Below, piece by piece: positions 33,305 through 43,056 of a stretch of 64,000 bases of DNA. Where the stretch lies: positions 1,191,666-1,255,665 of the forward strand of contig NW_003314292.1 in NCBI RefSeq assembly GCF_000143415.4. Direction: 5' to 3'. Position numbers and translations under genes: made by a program. Position 1 is the stretch's first letter. Every line of letters begins with the position of its first letter. The notes beneath the pieces are model-generated. The model did no database searches, was not told the origin of the DNA, and saw only the letters and a list, made by a program, of their open reading frames with translations. This DNA is from Selaginella moellendorffii (taxonomy: Eukaryota; Streptophyta; Lycopodiopsida; Selaginellales; Selaginellaceae).

Positions 33305-33420
33305 AAAACCCTAGACCCTGCTTGGCAAGCATATTCCTGGAACCTTTCAAGCTCGCAAAATGGCGGGATGTTTAGAACCATAGTAGGGTTTTGGAATTTC
33401 TCCACGGTTCTCGCCTAAGG
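33305..33420. promoter_or_regulatory. Shared upstream region of divergent oligopeptidase B and RMI1 copies
   Basis: The region between the divergent starts is short (about 60-100 bp). It carries ACCATAGTAGGGTTTTGG, the decayed form of the ACCCTAGTAGGGTTTTGG seen at 37126-37142. Telo-box-like AACCCTA elements are common in promoters of plant housekeeping genes. Confidence 0.5.
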
Positions 33421-34920
33421 CGCAGTGGCTCTCTTCTTGCCTGTGCGAGCAGATCGGAGCGTCTCAGTTACCGGTAGACTCTCGCGCCGAGAAATGCTTC
33501 GCGCAGCTCCTCCGACGCTCCAGAGGTCCAGGCGATGCACTTATGTTCTACAAGTAAGTGGAAGGTTTCTATAGCTTTTCATCGATGGAAGCATAGCACA
33601 CAGGTAGATGAAGCGGTGGACATTTTCAAGGATCACTACCAGGAAGGAATTGGAAGTCGAAGCTTGAAGCTATCCATGACCGATGATGCTCAACGAGTTT
33701 TTGGCATTGAGTATCGTCCTACCCCACAGCTCAAAGTATTACAAGTCTTTGCCTTGAATTTTCTTTTCTTCCAATGCGAAAGGAATGTCGGGGGATGTTT
33801 CTTCTCGTCCCGGAAATTGTTACTGTTCTTGGAGGACCTTGAAGAGGCTCGACAGAGCGTGGTACATAAAGTACACAAACCTCCTCGGGGAAACAGGTAA
33901 AGTTTTCTTCTTCAAGTACTAGTTAAGGATATTTGCAGGCACCCGCGTGGTACTACTTGGAAGAGCAGCTTACACAAGCTGCCTGGCCCCGAACTCCAAG
34001 AAAACAATGGCGCTGCAGCCAATCCTGGAATGAGCAGCAACCTTCTTCGACTGTTCGTGATCATCCATATACAGGTCTAACTTTGCGCAGTGACTGCGTT
34101 TGCTTATTTTGATTTTCTGGCTCTAGGCAAGCACCTGTTTCTATAGAAGATTTTTCTCGCGGTTCGGATTCCTACAGTGAACAAACACCAAGTAAACACA
34201 AAGAAGGCCTTTCAAGTTTTCTCTCCATGCGTAGTTCTTGTTATCTTCACTTCAGAACAGCATCGGACCTGTCGGCCTGGGAACTTCGCGTATTCGTATG
34301 CTTTTCCTCCAATCCAATCAGGAAACCAGGAGTAGAAGAAAACTTCGCAGTAAGTTTTATGATCTTCACGTCCATTTTTCAGCCGCAGACAGCCTGGAGT
34401 CCCCTCCCTTTACGTCTGGCAGTTCTACAGAGGCGGTTTTTGGAGTCCGGTGTAGTTCAATCAGGCCGAGTTAAGGTAATAAAAGAAAAGAAAAGAAATT
34501 GTTTTCTGAGCAAGGATGCATACCAGCTCGAAGATGAAAGCCTTTTAATGGAAGCTCTAGTGAACCACGAGCAATTCTGTTTAATCAAGAATGGTCGCCG
34601 ATTATGCAGCTGGTTGAGAGGATGATCGGACACTCCCCGTTGGATGTAAGTGCTGCTATAGAACGTCAAGCTTTTCTCAAGAGATACCAGGTGTTTTCTA
34701 CAAAGGCACACATGAGATATTCTCTTCTTAAGCGTGTGGTGATCTTTTATGTTCTCCAGCATAGGGTTGTGGCCGTGAACGACTATCCGGAAATGGATGG
34801 AGGCTTCTTGCGCGAGTTGAAGCTCTTCCAATTTGCCGCCAGGATCATCAGCGATCCCTTCCACTATATTGAATTTGACTGTTCCCATCAAGAGAATAGA
34901 AAAGAAACTTCATAACTTGC
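33365..34920 (+). pseudogene. RMI1 copy 1, broken
   Basis: It is collinear with the intact gene at 37150-39045 but damaged. The start region (GATGGAGGAGCGGG through the first codons) is deleted. Exon 2 is recognisable (DEAVDIFKDHYQEGIGSRSL, SMTDDAQRVFGIEYRPTPQL), and so are the PPRGNR segment and the C-terminal MIGHSPLDVSAAI and VVAVNDYPEMDG pieces. Deletions also remove parts of exons 1, 3, 4 and 8-10. No product is expected. Confidence 0.85.
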
Positions 34921-35074
34921 AAAGACAGTACTTGCATTGCTATAGAAAATCTTTCTCGACAAGAAGATCATTGTCTCACAAAAAAAATTCCACCCGGTGA
35001 CCAAGCAAGCAAAGTTAGTACCTGTACTCTTCAATCAAAAACGATGCTTACCGAACTGGTGCTGGCTTTTGTTC

Positions 35075-35997
35075 TTAAGCTGCACGAGCTTTTTTCACGA
35101 TCAAGTCGCTGCCGCTGGGAAGACTCCTCTTCATTCCACAGCGCCTGCTGCGTGTCGTCGTCTCGATCTTGCTACTGCTGCTGCAATGCTTCACGATCCA
35201 GGGATGTGCAAGCACACGGTCCAGCGTTACCTCTTGCTCGGTTCGACAGCTAACATCCCCTGGAGAAGATCCTCCGCCTGGTCCGAGCCAAAACCAGTTG
35301 GAAATGCTCCCGCTCTCAAGAAATCGATTTCCATTCTCGATTTGTGACCTTTCAACAGCTCGTACGCAATGACTCCCAAACCCCACACATCAATGGCTGC
35401 CGTGTAGAAGTTCTGTGATTCTCCCTTGCGGCCCTTCCTCGCCATCACCTCTGGTGCCATATACTTTTCCGTGCCACAGTACTTTGACATCTCCCTGTGC
35501 AGGTCTGTGGCTATCCCGAAGTCTCCAATCAGAACATCGTGCACACCAGTGGCATTGAGCTTGACAAGAATGTTCTCCGGCTTGAGATCCCGGTGGATAA
35601 TTCCCCTGGAGTGGATCTCCTTGAGCGTTTCAGCCAACTTCTTGATGGTCTTCGCTGCATCCTCCTCCCTCATCGGCCCACAGTTGATCAATCCCTCGCA
35701 TAGGTTTGGGCCGCACAGCTCCATGACGATGGTGCCATAGCACTTGGCACCATCTCTCTCCCGGACAAAGCCCTTGAAGGAGACGACCCCAGGGCAGGCA
35801 TGAAGCTTGGACATGAGCCGAGCTTCTCTCTCGGCATCACTCCCCGATCGAAACAACTTTCCAGCATATGTGTTGCGGCCATTATGGATCATGAAAACCT
35901 GCCCTTGCCCTCCACATCCCAGCCGCTTGCCCCTCATGTAAAACTTGAGAAGCTCACTACAGTCATCCTCGCTCAACTCACCGGTGTCACGCGCCAT
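35075..35997 (-). CDS. Serine/threonine protein kinase, single exon with a late frameshift
   Basis: The frame from 35997 gives 256 residues with a complete kinase core: glycine loop RLGCGGQGQVF, lysine in TYAGKLF, catalytic HRDLKPENILV, DFG in IGDFGIATDL, YMAPEV and the DVWGLGVIAYELLKG helix. It stops at EPSKR (35227). The adjacent frame continues at once with VTLDRVLAHPWIVKH, the usual subdomain XI, so a one-base loss near 35229 separates them; that second part ends at 35075. The fold most resembles CDPK/CaMK-type kinases, without EF hands. It may still fold, since only the last lobe helix is affected. It lies alone between the two oligopeptidase B/RMI1 duplicates. Confidence 0.85.
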
Positions 35998-36540
35998 CGC
36001 TCCCAGACCTTCTTGCTGAATGGAAGACCTAGCTTCTTCAAAACGGGTTTATATCGACGGCTGGGATGATGTTTGATGGACGGTGGCGATTTCATGGGAC
36101 AAGGCCAAGTAGTGACGCTAGTGTCTTCTCGCCCAAAACATTGGACTCTATCTGTTTGGAGATAAGCCATCCGGATGAGGTGGGAGGATACTACCACTAC
36201 ACCAGCTGCGCTTCACCATGGAAAAACCTGAGTTATACGAGGCAGTGACAAAAATTTCTCTAAGTTCTGCTATAAACTAAGTCGTCACAAAACGTTTGGT
36301 CTTATGAGCTCGATGCTTTCAAAGACGAGTTATATGTTCCTGGATTGCTGTGTTGAATCATGTGTTGGATTATTAAACTTGTTGCCACAGGCCGTTGGCG
36401 GTGGCCTGTGGTGAGCTCTTCCCTGATTTTTGTTCTAGTCGCTTTGTTTCCTTTCCTGGTCTCAGAGTGCCGAATTTTGTGAATCTCATTCATCGCAATG
36501 CAGGTCCTTTCGATCGATCATCCTCATGATAGCTACGACG
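35998..36540. other. Intergenic with a short hairpin
   Basis: No gene is supported. CCACAGGCC (36385-36393) and GGCCTGTGG (36403-36411) form a perfect 9-bp stem around a 9-base loop. Confidence 0.55.
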
Positions 36541-37060
36541 AGAGAACGAAGGATAGATCCTCAAAACTTTATCGTGCTTCGCAGCAAGCGCATTGATGTC
36601 GATCATCACTTCACTCTGCTTCTTGTCGAGAAAATTTTGTCAAGAAAGCCTTCAGCCTTCCACCTTTGCGGGCTCTTCGTCTCGAGTAGATGGGAAACTC
36701 TTTCCCTTGTGGGATCTGCACGAAATAGTTCCTACATTGTCATTAAGCTTTTCGTCTAAGCCAAAAACTAAAAAGTTCAAACGGGAAGAACTCACCAATG
36801 CCCCCAGCGCTCTGGCAGCGACGCGAGCTCCTTCTCCATCCTACTCGCCATTTCCTGGCGGATCTGGCGCTGCAGCTCCCTTGTCCCAGCCATGGTCGAT
36901 TGCGCGTGCTGATTCGTCCGAATTTCGCAGCCAGTGGCAGGGATCGTCCCATGTCACGCCGTGGCGCGTCTTGGGGAACGATATCCTCGGCACGGCAGGA
37001 TCGAATTGCCGCAATGCGCGATCTGGAAGAGAAGAGAGTGCGCGCGGCAAAACACCATAA
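36541..37060 (-). pseudogene. Oligopeptidase B copy 2, first two exons only
   Basis: Exon 1 (36.79-37.06 kb) retains SSLPDRALRQFDP, SFPKTRHGVTWDDPCHWLRN and, in another frame, the TMAGTREL helix and the MASRMEKELASLPERWG region. Exon 2 (36.57-36.73 kb) is recognisable. Nothing downstream of exon 2 remains. This copy keeps the WLRNSDE bases that copy 1 lost but is frameshifted after them. Confidence 0.8.
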
Positions 37061-37149
37061 AGCCCTTGCTTGGCAAGCATATTCCTGGAACCTTTCAAGC
37101 TAGCAAAATGGCGGGATGCTTAGAACCCTAGTAGGGTTTTGGGATTTCG
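37061..37149. promoter_or_regulatory. Bidirectional upstream region of RMI1
   Basis: The stretch contains AACCCTAGTAGGGTTTTGGG (37124-37143), an inverted pair of telo-box-like elements, seven bases before the RMI1 start codon. Its divergent partner is the truncated oligopeptidase B. Confidence 0.5.
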
Positions 37150-39045
37150 ATGGAGGAGCGGGTTGTGGAGATTATGGCTTCTCGCGGAATGCGGCCTAAG
37201 GCGCAGTGGCTTTCTTCTTGCCTGCGCGAGCAGATCGGAGCGTCACAGTTGCCGGTAGACTTGTGCGCCGAGAAATGCTTTGCGCAGCTCCTCGCTGCCG
37301 ATTTCAATCTCGTCACCGATGCTGTGCTTCCTCCAGGGGTCCAGGCGATGCACAAAGTGGAGCTAGCGGGCCCTTTCGTTCTACAAGTAAGTGAAAGTTT
37401 TTCTATATTTTTTTTTATCGACGGGAGCATGGCACACAGGTAGATGAAACGGTGGACATTTGCTGCGGCCTCAAGGATCGCTACCAGGAAAGAAATGCTG
37501 GAATTGGAAGTCGATGCTTGAAGCTATCCATGACCGACGGTGCTCAACGAGTTTTTGGCATTGAGTATCGTCCTATCCCACAGCTCAAAGTCTTACAACC
37601 AGCTGGTTTGAAGGTACACGTTCAAGAAATCCTTTAAAGTCTTTTCCATGATTTTTCTTTCTCCCAACCGCAGATTTGCGTAAGGAATGTCTGCATCCGG
37701 AGAGGGATGTTTCTTCTTGTCCCGGAAATTGTTACTGTTCTAGGAGGTGTTGTCCAAGAGCTTGAAGAGGCTCGACAGAGAGTGGTACATCAAGTAAACA
37801 AACCTCCTCGGGGAAACAGGTAAAGTTTTCTTCTTCGTGTACTAGTTAAGGATATTTGCAGGCACCCGCGTGGTACTACTCCACCATCGTTGGAAGAGCA
37901 ACTTACACAAGCTGCCTGGCCCCGAACTCCTGACGTCCAAGAAAACAATGGTGCTGCAGCCAATCCTGGAAGTGAGCAGCAACCTTCTTCGACTGTTCGT
38001 GATCATCCATATACAGGTCTAACTTTTGCACAGTGACTGTGTTTGCCTTCTTTCTTTCGTTCTTCTATCCTTGTATTTTGATTTTCTGTCTCTACTTTTT
38101 TGTCTTCAGGAAGGCAAGCACCTGTTTCTATAGAAGATTTTTCTCGCGGTTCATATTCCTACAGTGAACAAACACCAAGTAAACACAAAGAAGGCCTTTC
38201 AGGTTTTCTCTCCCTGCCTAATGCTTTTGATGTTCACCTCCAGGACAGGACGAAACTACGCATCGGACCTTGTCTGGCACACCTTCCGAGACTTCTATCG
38301 GCCTGGGAACTTCGCGTATTCGTATGCTTTCCCTCCAATCCAATGAAACCAGGAGTAGAAGACAACTGCGCAGTAAGTTTTATGATCTTCAGATTTTCGT
38401 GACATATGCCCGTCCATTTTTCAGCCGCAGACAGCCTGGAGTCCCCTCCCTTTACGTATCTGGCGGTTCTACAGAGGCGGTTTATGGAGTCCGGTGTAGT
38501 TCAATCAGGCCGAGTTAAGGTAACAAAAGAAAAGAAAAAAGAAAGCACGATTCGTTTTCTGGATACAGTGTTTCCTTACAGCCGTGAAAGAGTTCCTTTT
38601 CAAGGATCGCAATGCATACCGGCTGGCGATATACATCGAAGATGGGAGCCTTTTAACAGAAGCTTTAGTGAACCACGAGGTAAAGCTTCAATTCTGTTTA
38701 GTCAAGACTACGGTCTCCGATTTTGCAGCTGGTTGAGAGGATGATCGGACACTCCCCTTTGGAAGTAAGTGCCGCTATAGCGAGCAACGAACACGCGCGA
38801 ATGAAATCAAAGATGAGAGAACTTCAAGCTTTTCTCAAGAGATACCAGGTATTATTGTTTTTCTTCTTGTACTTTTGACTGGTTATTTTCTTCAGGGATA
38901 CATGGACATAGAATTTGGGGACATCGTGAGGGTTGTGGCCGTGAATGAATGCCTACATGCATCTGGAGATGGATGGACCCTTCTCGCCCGAGTTGAGGCC
39001 CAAAGCTCAAGTAGTATGGAGATGGACTTGTTTAATATTAATTAG
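37150..39045 (+). CDS. RMI1: RecQ-mediated genome instability protein 1 (RMI1)
   Basis: Ten exons join in frame to 469 residues: 37150-37386, 37440-37613, 37674-37819, 37862-38016, 38110-38202, 38244-38372, 38425-38519, 38569-38679, 38729-38848 and 38896-39045, with introns of 41-93 bp. Residues 1-80 are the N-terminal helical domain. The first OB fold has CLKLSMTDGAQRVFGIEYRP, RRGMFLLVPEIVTVLGG and VNKPPRGNR. A polar linker follows, then the C-terminal OB fold with SPPFTYLAVLQRRF, CFLTAVKEFLFKDRNAYRLA and ERMIGHSPLEV. RMI1 is the scaffold of the BLM/RecQ4-TOP3 complex that dissolves Holliday junctions in the nucleus. The C-terminus ends just after GDGWTLLARVEAQ and may be slightly altered by adjacent AT-rich DNA. 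Confidence 0.9.
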
Positions 39046-39680
39046 AAGATATTATTATTATATCACTCTAATAAATAGTATTAATGTCCTTAAATCTAAA
39101 TGATGAAATTAATTTGGCATTCAATAAAGTACAATTAAAAGTTTTAAACACAGTTGAATTTTATACATAATTTTTTCCATTAAAACTAATTAAGTGTTCA
39201 ATGTTTGATTCTAGGAATAACATTTAAAAAATATTATATATTATGTTTGCTATCACAAAGTAAATCATTATAATACATAAGAATTACTTTAAATAAAAAT
39301 GCAAATGAATTGAATTTGACATTGGGCTGCCTACAAGTGGAACAAGAATGGCATTATAACTCCTATTATCATCCCCTTGCAAAGTATAAAATAAATTATT
39401 TAGAGTTAATTTATTTTCCCAATTTTATCATATGTAATTTGTTTAATATTAAGTGCTCTAGCAAGTTAGATTGCAAATTTATAAAATTTGACATGACATT
39501 TAATAGGTTGATCCTCCAAAAATTATGAATATGTAACATTTAAACCACTTTATACAAGGGAGTAGGAATAAATGGCATTATTTACAGATTCACTGATGCC
39601 TCTTCCTAATATTCTTCTAGATTCCAACCCTTCTACTAGAGAACCTTAATTTTTTTTCATCATTATGAGAGGAAGGGATG
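39046..39680 (+). repeat. AT-rich decayed gypsy remnant
   Basis: 39310-39660 is collinear with the minus-strand remnant at 23.9-24.3 kb (CTCCTATTATCATCC, GGTTGATCCTCC, CACTGATGCCTC), in the position of an integrase tail. A polypurine tract, GAGAGGAAGGGATGA (39667-39681), ends it. No intact coding sequence. Confidence 0.55.
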
Positions 39681-39681
39681 A

Positions 39682-39865
39682 TGTGAAGTCCAAGTATACA
39701 ATTATAATGCCATATACTAATATTAATATAGTGGGATTTTGATAGTTGTTGAATTGATTTCAATCTAGATTATTTGCTCATGTATATAATCTAAGGTTTT
39801 TGGGCTAATTGATATGCACATTTTTGTATTCCATTTTTATATTCTATGCACTCACACTAGAAATT
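39682..39865 (+). repeat. LTR-like repeat, family A
   Basis: It starts TGTGAAGTCCAAGTATAC directly after the polypurine tract and shares ATATACTAATATTAATATAG and GCTAATTGATATGCACATTT with copies at 27.9, 50.1 (inverted) and 57.1 kb. Confidence 0.65.
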
Positions 39866-39990
39866 AAATTAAATATATTTTAATTAAGATTATAATTAAA
39901 ATTATTCCTCCACATTAATTTTATAAATTGTAATATAATTTTCTGGTATCATACAAATATTATGCAATTTAGGAAAAATATATAATTTTC

Positions 39991-40022
<32 letters not shown>

Positions 40023-40539
40023 AAGTAAATGACCATCTAATATATGAAAGCTTTAAAAACCTAATATTCTATTAATAATTACTACAGGTTCGGTATTACT
40101 ATAGTAACTAGCAAAAACAACTCATAATATATTGTTAGAATTATCCAATTGTATCCCCATTATCAACATCTTAGTAGCACATTTTACAAAATTGAGCTAT
40201 AAATTCAAATATTTAGATAGGTTTTTAAATAATCATAAAAGTCATCAAACAACACATGTCAACCTTTTATAGCACTTATTGAGTATACATAACATTATTA
40301 AAATTCATTTTTCAAGAACATTTTTCCAGGGTACTTAACCATTAGCAAAAATTACAAAAACTCTAACGTAGTTATAAACTAAAACAAATGCTTAATGACA
40401 ACATTTCATGTTGTGCTGTTGTGCAATCCCTACCCTCCATTTGATAATGGTCCAGATCAGATAATAGTGGTTAAAAGAGTCAAACTTTCATGCTTTGCTT
40501 GTATACATATTTAGGGTTCGTCACCGTCATCGCTGCACC
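39866..40539. other. AT-rich intergenic with (ATT)n microsatellite
   Basis: A TTATTATTATTATTATTATT run lies near 39998-40022. No gene is seen. TTAGGGTT at 40512-40519 lies 20 bp upstream of the nicotinamidase start codon. Confidence 0.6.
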
Positions 40540-41521
40540 ATGGATTTGATTTCGTGGGTGAAGGCGGAGCTCCCTGTCCGGATGGAGCACTTGTGCATTA
40601 GAATTGGGGATGACGAGCGAACTGGGCTCGTCGTCCTCGACGAAGTCAACGGATTCTGCACCGTTGGTCACGGAAATCTGGTCAGTAGAGGAATCCACTC
40701 TCTCGCTCGACTTTCTTATTGATCTATGCAGGCTCCTCGGGCCCCAGATGCTCAAGTGGAGCGCATGGTCGACGAGACCGTGAGGATCGCCAGAGAATTT
40801 CGATCCAGGCACTTGCCTGTTCTCGCGTTTCTGGATTGCCACGACCCAAACAAGCCGGAGAATCCGTATCCCCCGCATTGCCTTGTGGGCTCTGGAGAGG
40901 AAGAACTCGTCCCAGGTCGGTGCCCTCGAAAAATCTCGTCGATTTCGATCGCTATCTAGTGATTCTTCGCTTGGATCAGACCTTAAGTGGTTCGAGGACG
41001 ATGACGAGGTTGTGCTCGTGCGAAAGGATTGCATTAATGGATTTGTGGGAGCGATGAGACCAGATGGATCCAACACGGTCGTGGACTGGATCAACGCAAA
41101 CAAGATTCAACGGGTAAGGAAAAATTCTTTCTTTGTCCAAGAAGAAAGGCTTGCATTAAAATTCTTCCAGATCTTGGTGGTGGGGGTTTGCACGGACATT
41201 TGTGTGCTAGATTTCGTGGCGACGATGACCTCGGTCAGGAACCACGGGATCTCGCCACCGCTGGAAGAAATCGTGGTCTACGCTCAAGGATGCTCCACCT
41301 ATGATTTGCCTCTGGCAGTTGCGAAGGAAATTGGCGCTGTGGCGCATCCACAAGTATGAAACATTCCCTCAAATATCCTACCGTGATTGATTTGGTGAAT
41401 TGATGCGCAGGATCTCGCGCACCATATGGGATTATATCTCACTGCCGCACGCGGGGCGAAGATCGTCGACAGCGTCCAGTTCGCGGCAGAGATCCATCCA
41501 AATGGCGTCAAGAAGGTGTAA
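40540..41521 (+). CDS. NIC1: Nicotinamidase (plant NIC1 type)
   Basis: Five exons, 40540-40680, 40732-40915, 40980-41113, 41171-41353 and 41411-41521, join in frame to 250 residues; introns are 51-64 bp. It converts nicotinamide to nicotinate in the NAD salvage pathway in the cytosol or nucleus. Isochorismatase-fold motifs are complete: catalytic Asp in GLVVLDEVNGFCTVG, metal-site region FLDCHDP, catalytic Lys in VRKDCINGF and nucleophile Cys in VVGVCTDICVLDFVAT. The order and spacing match Arabidopsis NIC1, including NPYPPHCLVGSGEEELVP and HHMGLYLTAARGA. The ATG at 40540 is chosen because it precedes the conserved start of the family; the upstream in-frame ATG at 40495 adds a basic extension. 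Confidence 0.93.
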
Positions 41522-42079
41522 AGCCGTTTTTTTTCCAGCTATTCCAACCCTCCTAGTCTAGACAGTATTCACTCACACCTACAACTTGCAAAGGAAGTTC
41601 TTGCATTGTTGAAATTTTTCACTTCCCTCAGTTGATAAATGGATATTGAAAAGCATAGTGTTGTAAGTTAGGATTCTTGAGCTTAGAGGAGTTGCTAGAG
41701 GTCATCTTGAGTGGAGCTATGTGCTCCCCTTCTCCTTCAACCTTCCCTTCGAGCTCGTTTGGATTGCTCGAGCTTTGCAGAAGTTGAATCTTGATTCTGT
41801 CACTGCAGCGTGCATTACAACCGTAGTTTTCATCGTACCTGACATGCCATCATCTTCGAGCACAACACCACAGCACTGCTTGAGGGACCTCTTGACAAGC
41901 TGGAGAGGCTCTTCTCCAATCTTCAGCTCGGTATCAAACCACGACAGTTCCTAGAAGCGGTTGGTTGCGAACTTTGTCCACGTTAACCATCTTGGGCCAG
42001 ATGCCGAAGATTCAAGCTCGCAAGAGCAAGTTGGCACCGACGTCGCCGCGGTGGTGGCGGCGGCTCGTCTGCCGTGTAG
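41522..42079 (+). other. Unrecognised possible gene fragment
   Basis: An uninterrupted stretch near 41850-41985 reads LLEGPLDKLERLFSNLQLGI followed by KPRQFLEAVGCEL. It is host-like in composition. I do not recognise the family, and no start, stop or exon structure supports a gene. Confidence 0.3.
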
Positions 42080-42199
42080 AGGAGGTGGGACGACGATGTG
42101 GTGTTCAAGCACCAGGCTACCAAGTAGGTGAAGCGCTTCATCAACGATACGATCAGGAGTGATTTCCATCGCAAGTTCTTGAACAAGTACATGAAGTAG
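42080..42199 (+). pseudogene. Cwc15 C-terminal fragment
   Basis: The frame reads RRWDDDVVFKHQATK, TAG, VKRFINDTIRSDFHRKFLNK then YMK and stop. This is the conserved C-terminus of the spliceosomal protein Cwc15/Cwf15 (RRWDDDVVFKNQA then KRFINDTIRNDFHRKFL). One in-frame TAG interrupts it near 42122 and no upstream exon is recognisable, so it is a fragment. Cwc15 belongs to the NineTeen complex. Confidence 0.75.
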
Positions 42200-42224
42200 G
42201 CGAGGAACTACCTTGGATGTAAGT

Positions 42225-42740
42225 TCGTTGTGGAGAGCGAGAGTAAGATTTTCAGAGAGAACCACTTGGAAGCGATGTATTTTACTCTGCAATTTTGCAG
42301 AGTTTCTTTAGCGAAATCGCTGTGTTCTTGTCAGTTTTGTGTACCCCACGAACGCGCAAGGTTTCGCCAGCCTAGCATGGGACTGGGATTGTACTTGGCT
42401 CGCAGTCGGTCTTTCAAGTGAAAGCACTGCTGCAAGAAATCTTTGCACATTCTGATGCGTCCGCTGGTACTGGTGGCTTTCGCGATTGATTGCCATTCGA
42501 TTCCTGGATGTCTGGAAAGCACGCGAAGTTTGTGGCCAGCAAGATTTACGTACGTGGCTGTAAGCATTTCTCCCATAGCACGCGCCTTTGATAACCTCTG
42601 CGGCTGGAAAGCGAGGATCTTCTTAGAGTCCGGGGAAGGCCGTCTATGGCGTATGATCAACAAGGCCTGGTATTTGCTGTTGCTATGGAAGGCGGATCAA
42701 TCAAGCTGTTTGACGTACGATCTTCTCGACTGAAGTAAGG
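42225..42740 (+). pseudogene. Swd2/WDR82 WD40 fragment, copy 1
   Basis: The clear part is 42622-42735: LRVRGRPSMAYDQQGLVFAV then AMEGGSIKLFDVRS, a segment highly conserved in plant Swd2-like proteins, the WD40 subunits of COMPASS H3K4 methyltransferase. The upstream 400 bp has no continuous frame and does not show further WD repeats that I can identify. A second copy is at 53937-54437. Confidence 0.65.
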
Positions 42741-43056
42741 TTTGTGTAACTATATGAGATAAGAAGCTGGAAATCAGGAACTTGATTTACGTGATCAAGC
42801 AAGTACCTCGAAGGCTTCAGGGACGAAGGGTGTATACACTGCTTCCAATTCTTTCTTCTGGACTGCTTGAAAGTCCTGCAGAGTGTTGCCTGGACGAGAA
42901 AGAAAATAAATCACAGCATGAACGGAGAAACAAAATTCTGTACAGCTGCTTGCGTCCTTCAACCGCGCCTTTGGAAGGTCCCAAATTAATCAAACGCATT
43001 AGATTTTATGTCCTGATCGAAAACCCTTTTGTTGGGTTAGGGTTATAGAGCTGGCG
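42741..43056 (+). promoter_or_regulatory. Upstream region of the PP2C-macro gene
   Basis: TTAGGGTT lies at 43037-43044, 13 bp before the start codon. The stretch is duplicated at 54437-54736 with small deletions. Confidence 0.45.

Noticed and set aside
32776..33306. 176-residue plus-strand ORF
   Set aside because: It lies opposite oligopeptidase B exons 1 and 2 and crosses their intron; no domain.
36302..36493. 63-residue minus-strand ORF near the hairpin
   Set aside because: No motif, and it overlaps the inverted repeat.
40480..41103. 207-residue minus-strand ORF
   Set aside because: It is antisense to nicotinamidase exons 1-3, whose motifs and splice sites are convincing; the antisense frame has no recognised domain.
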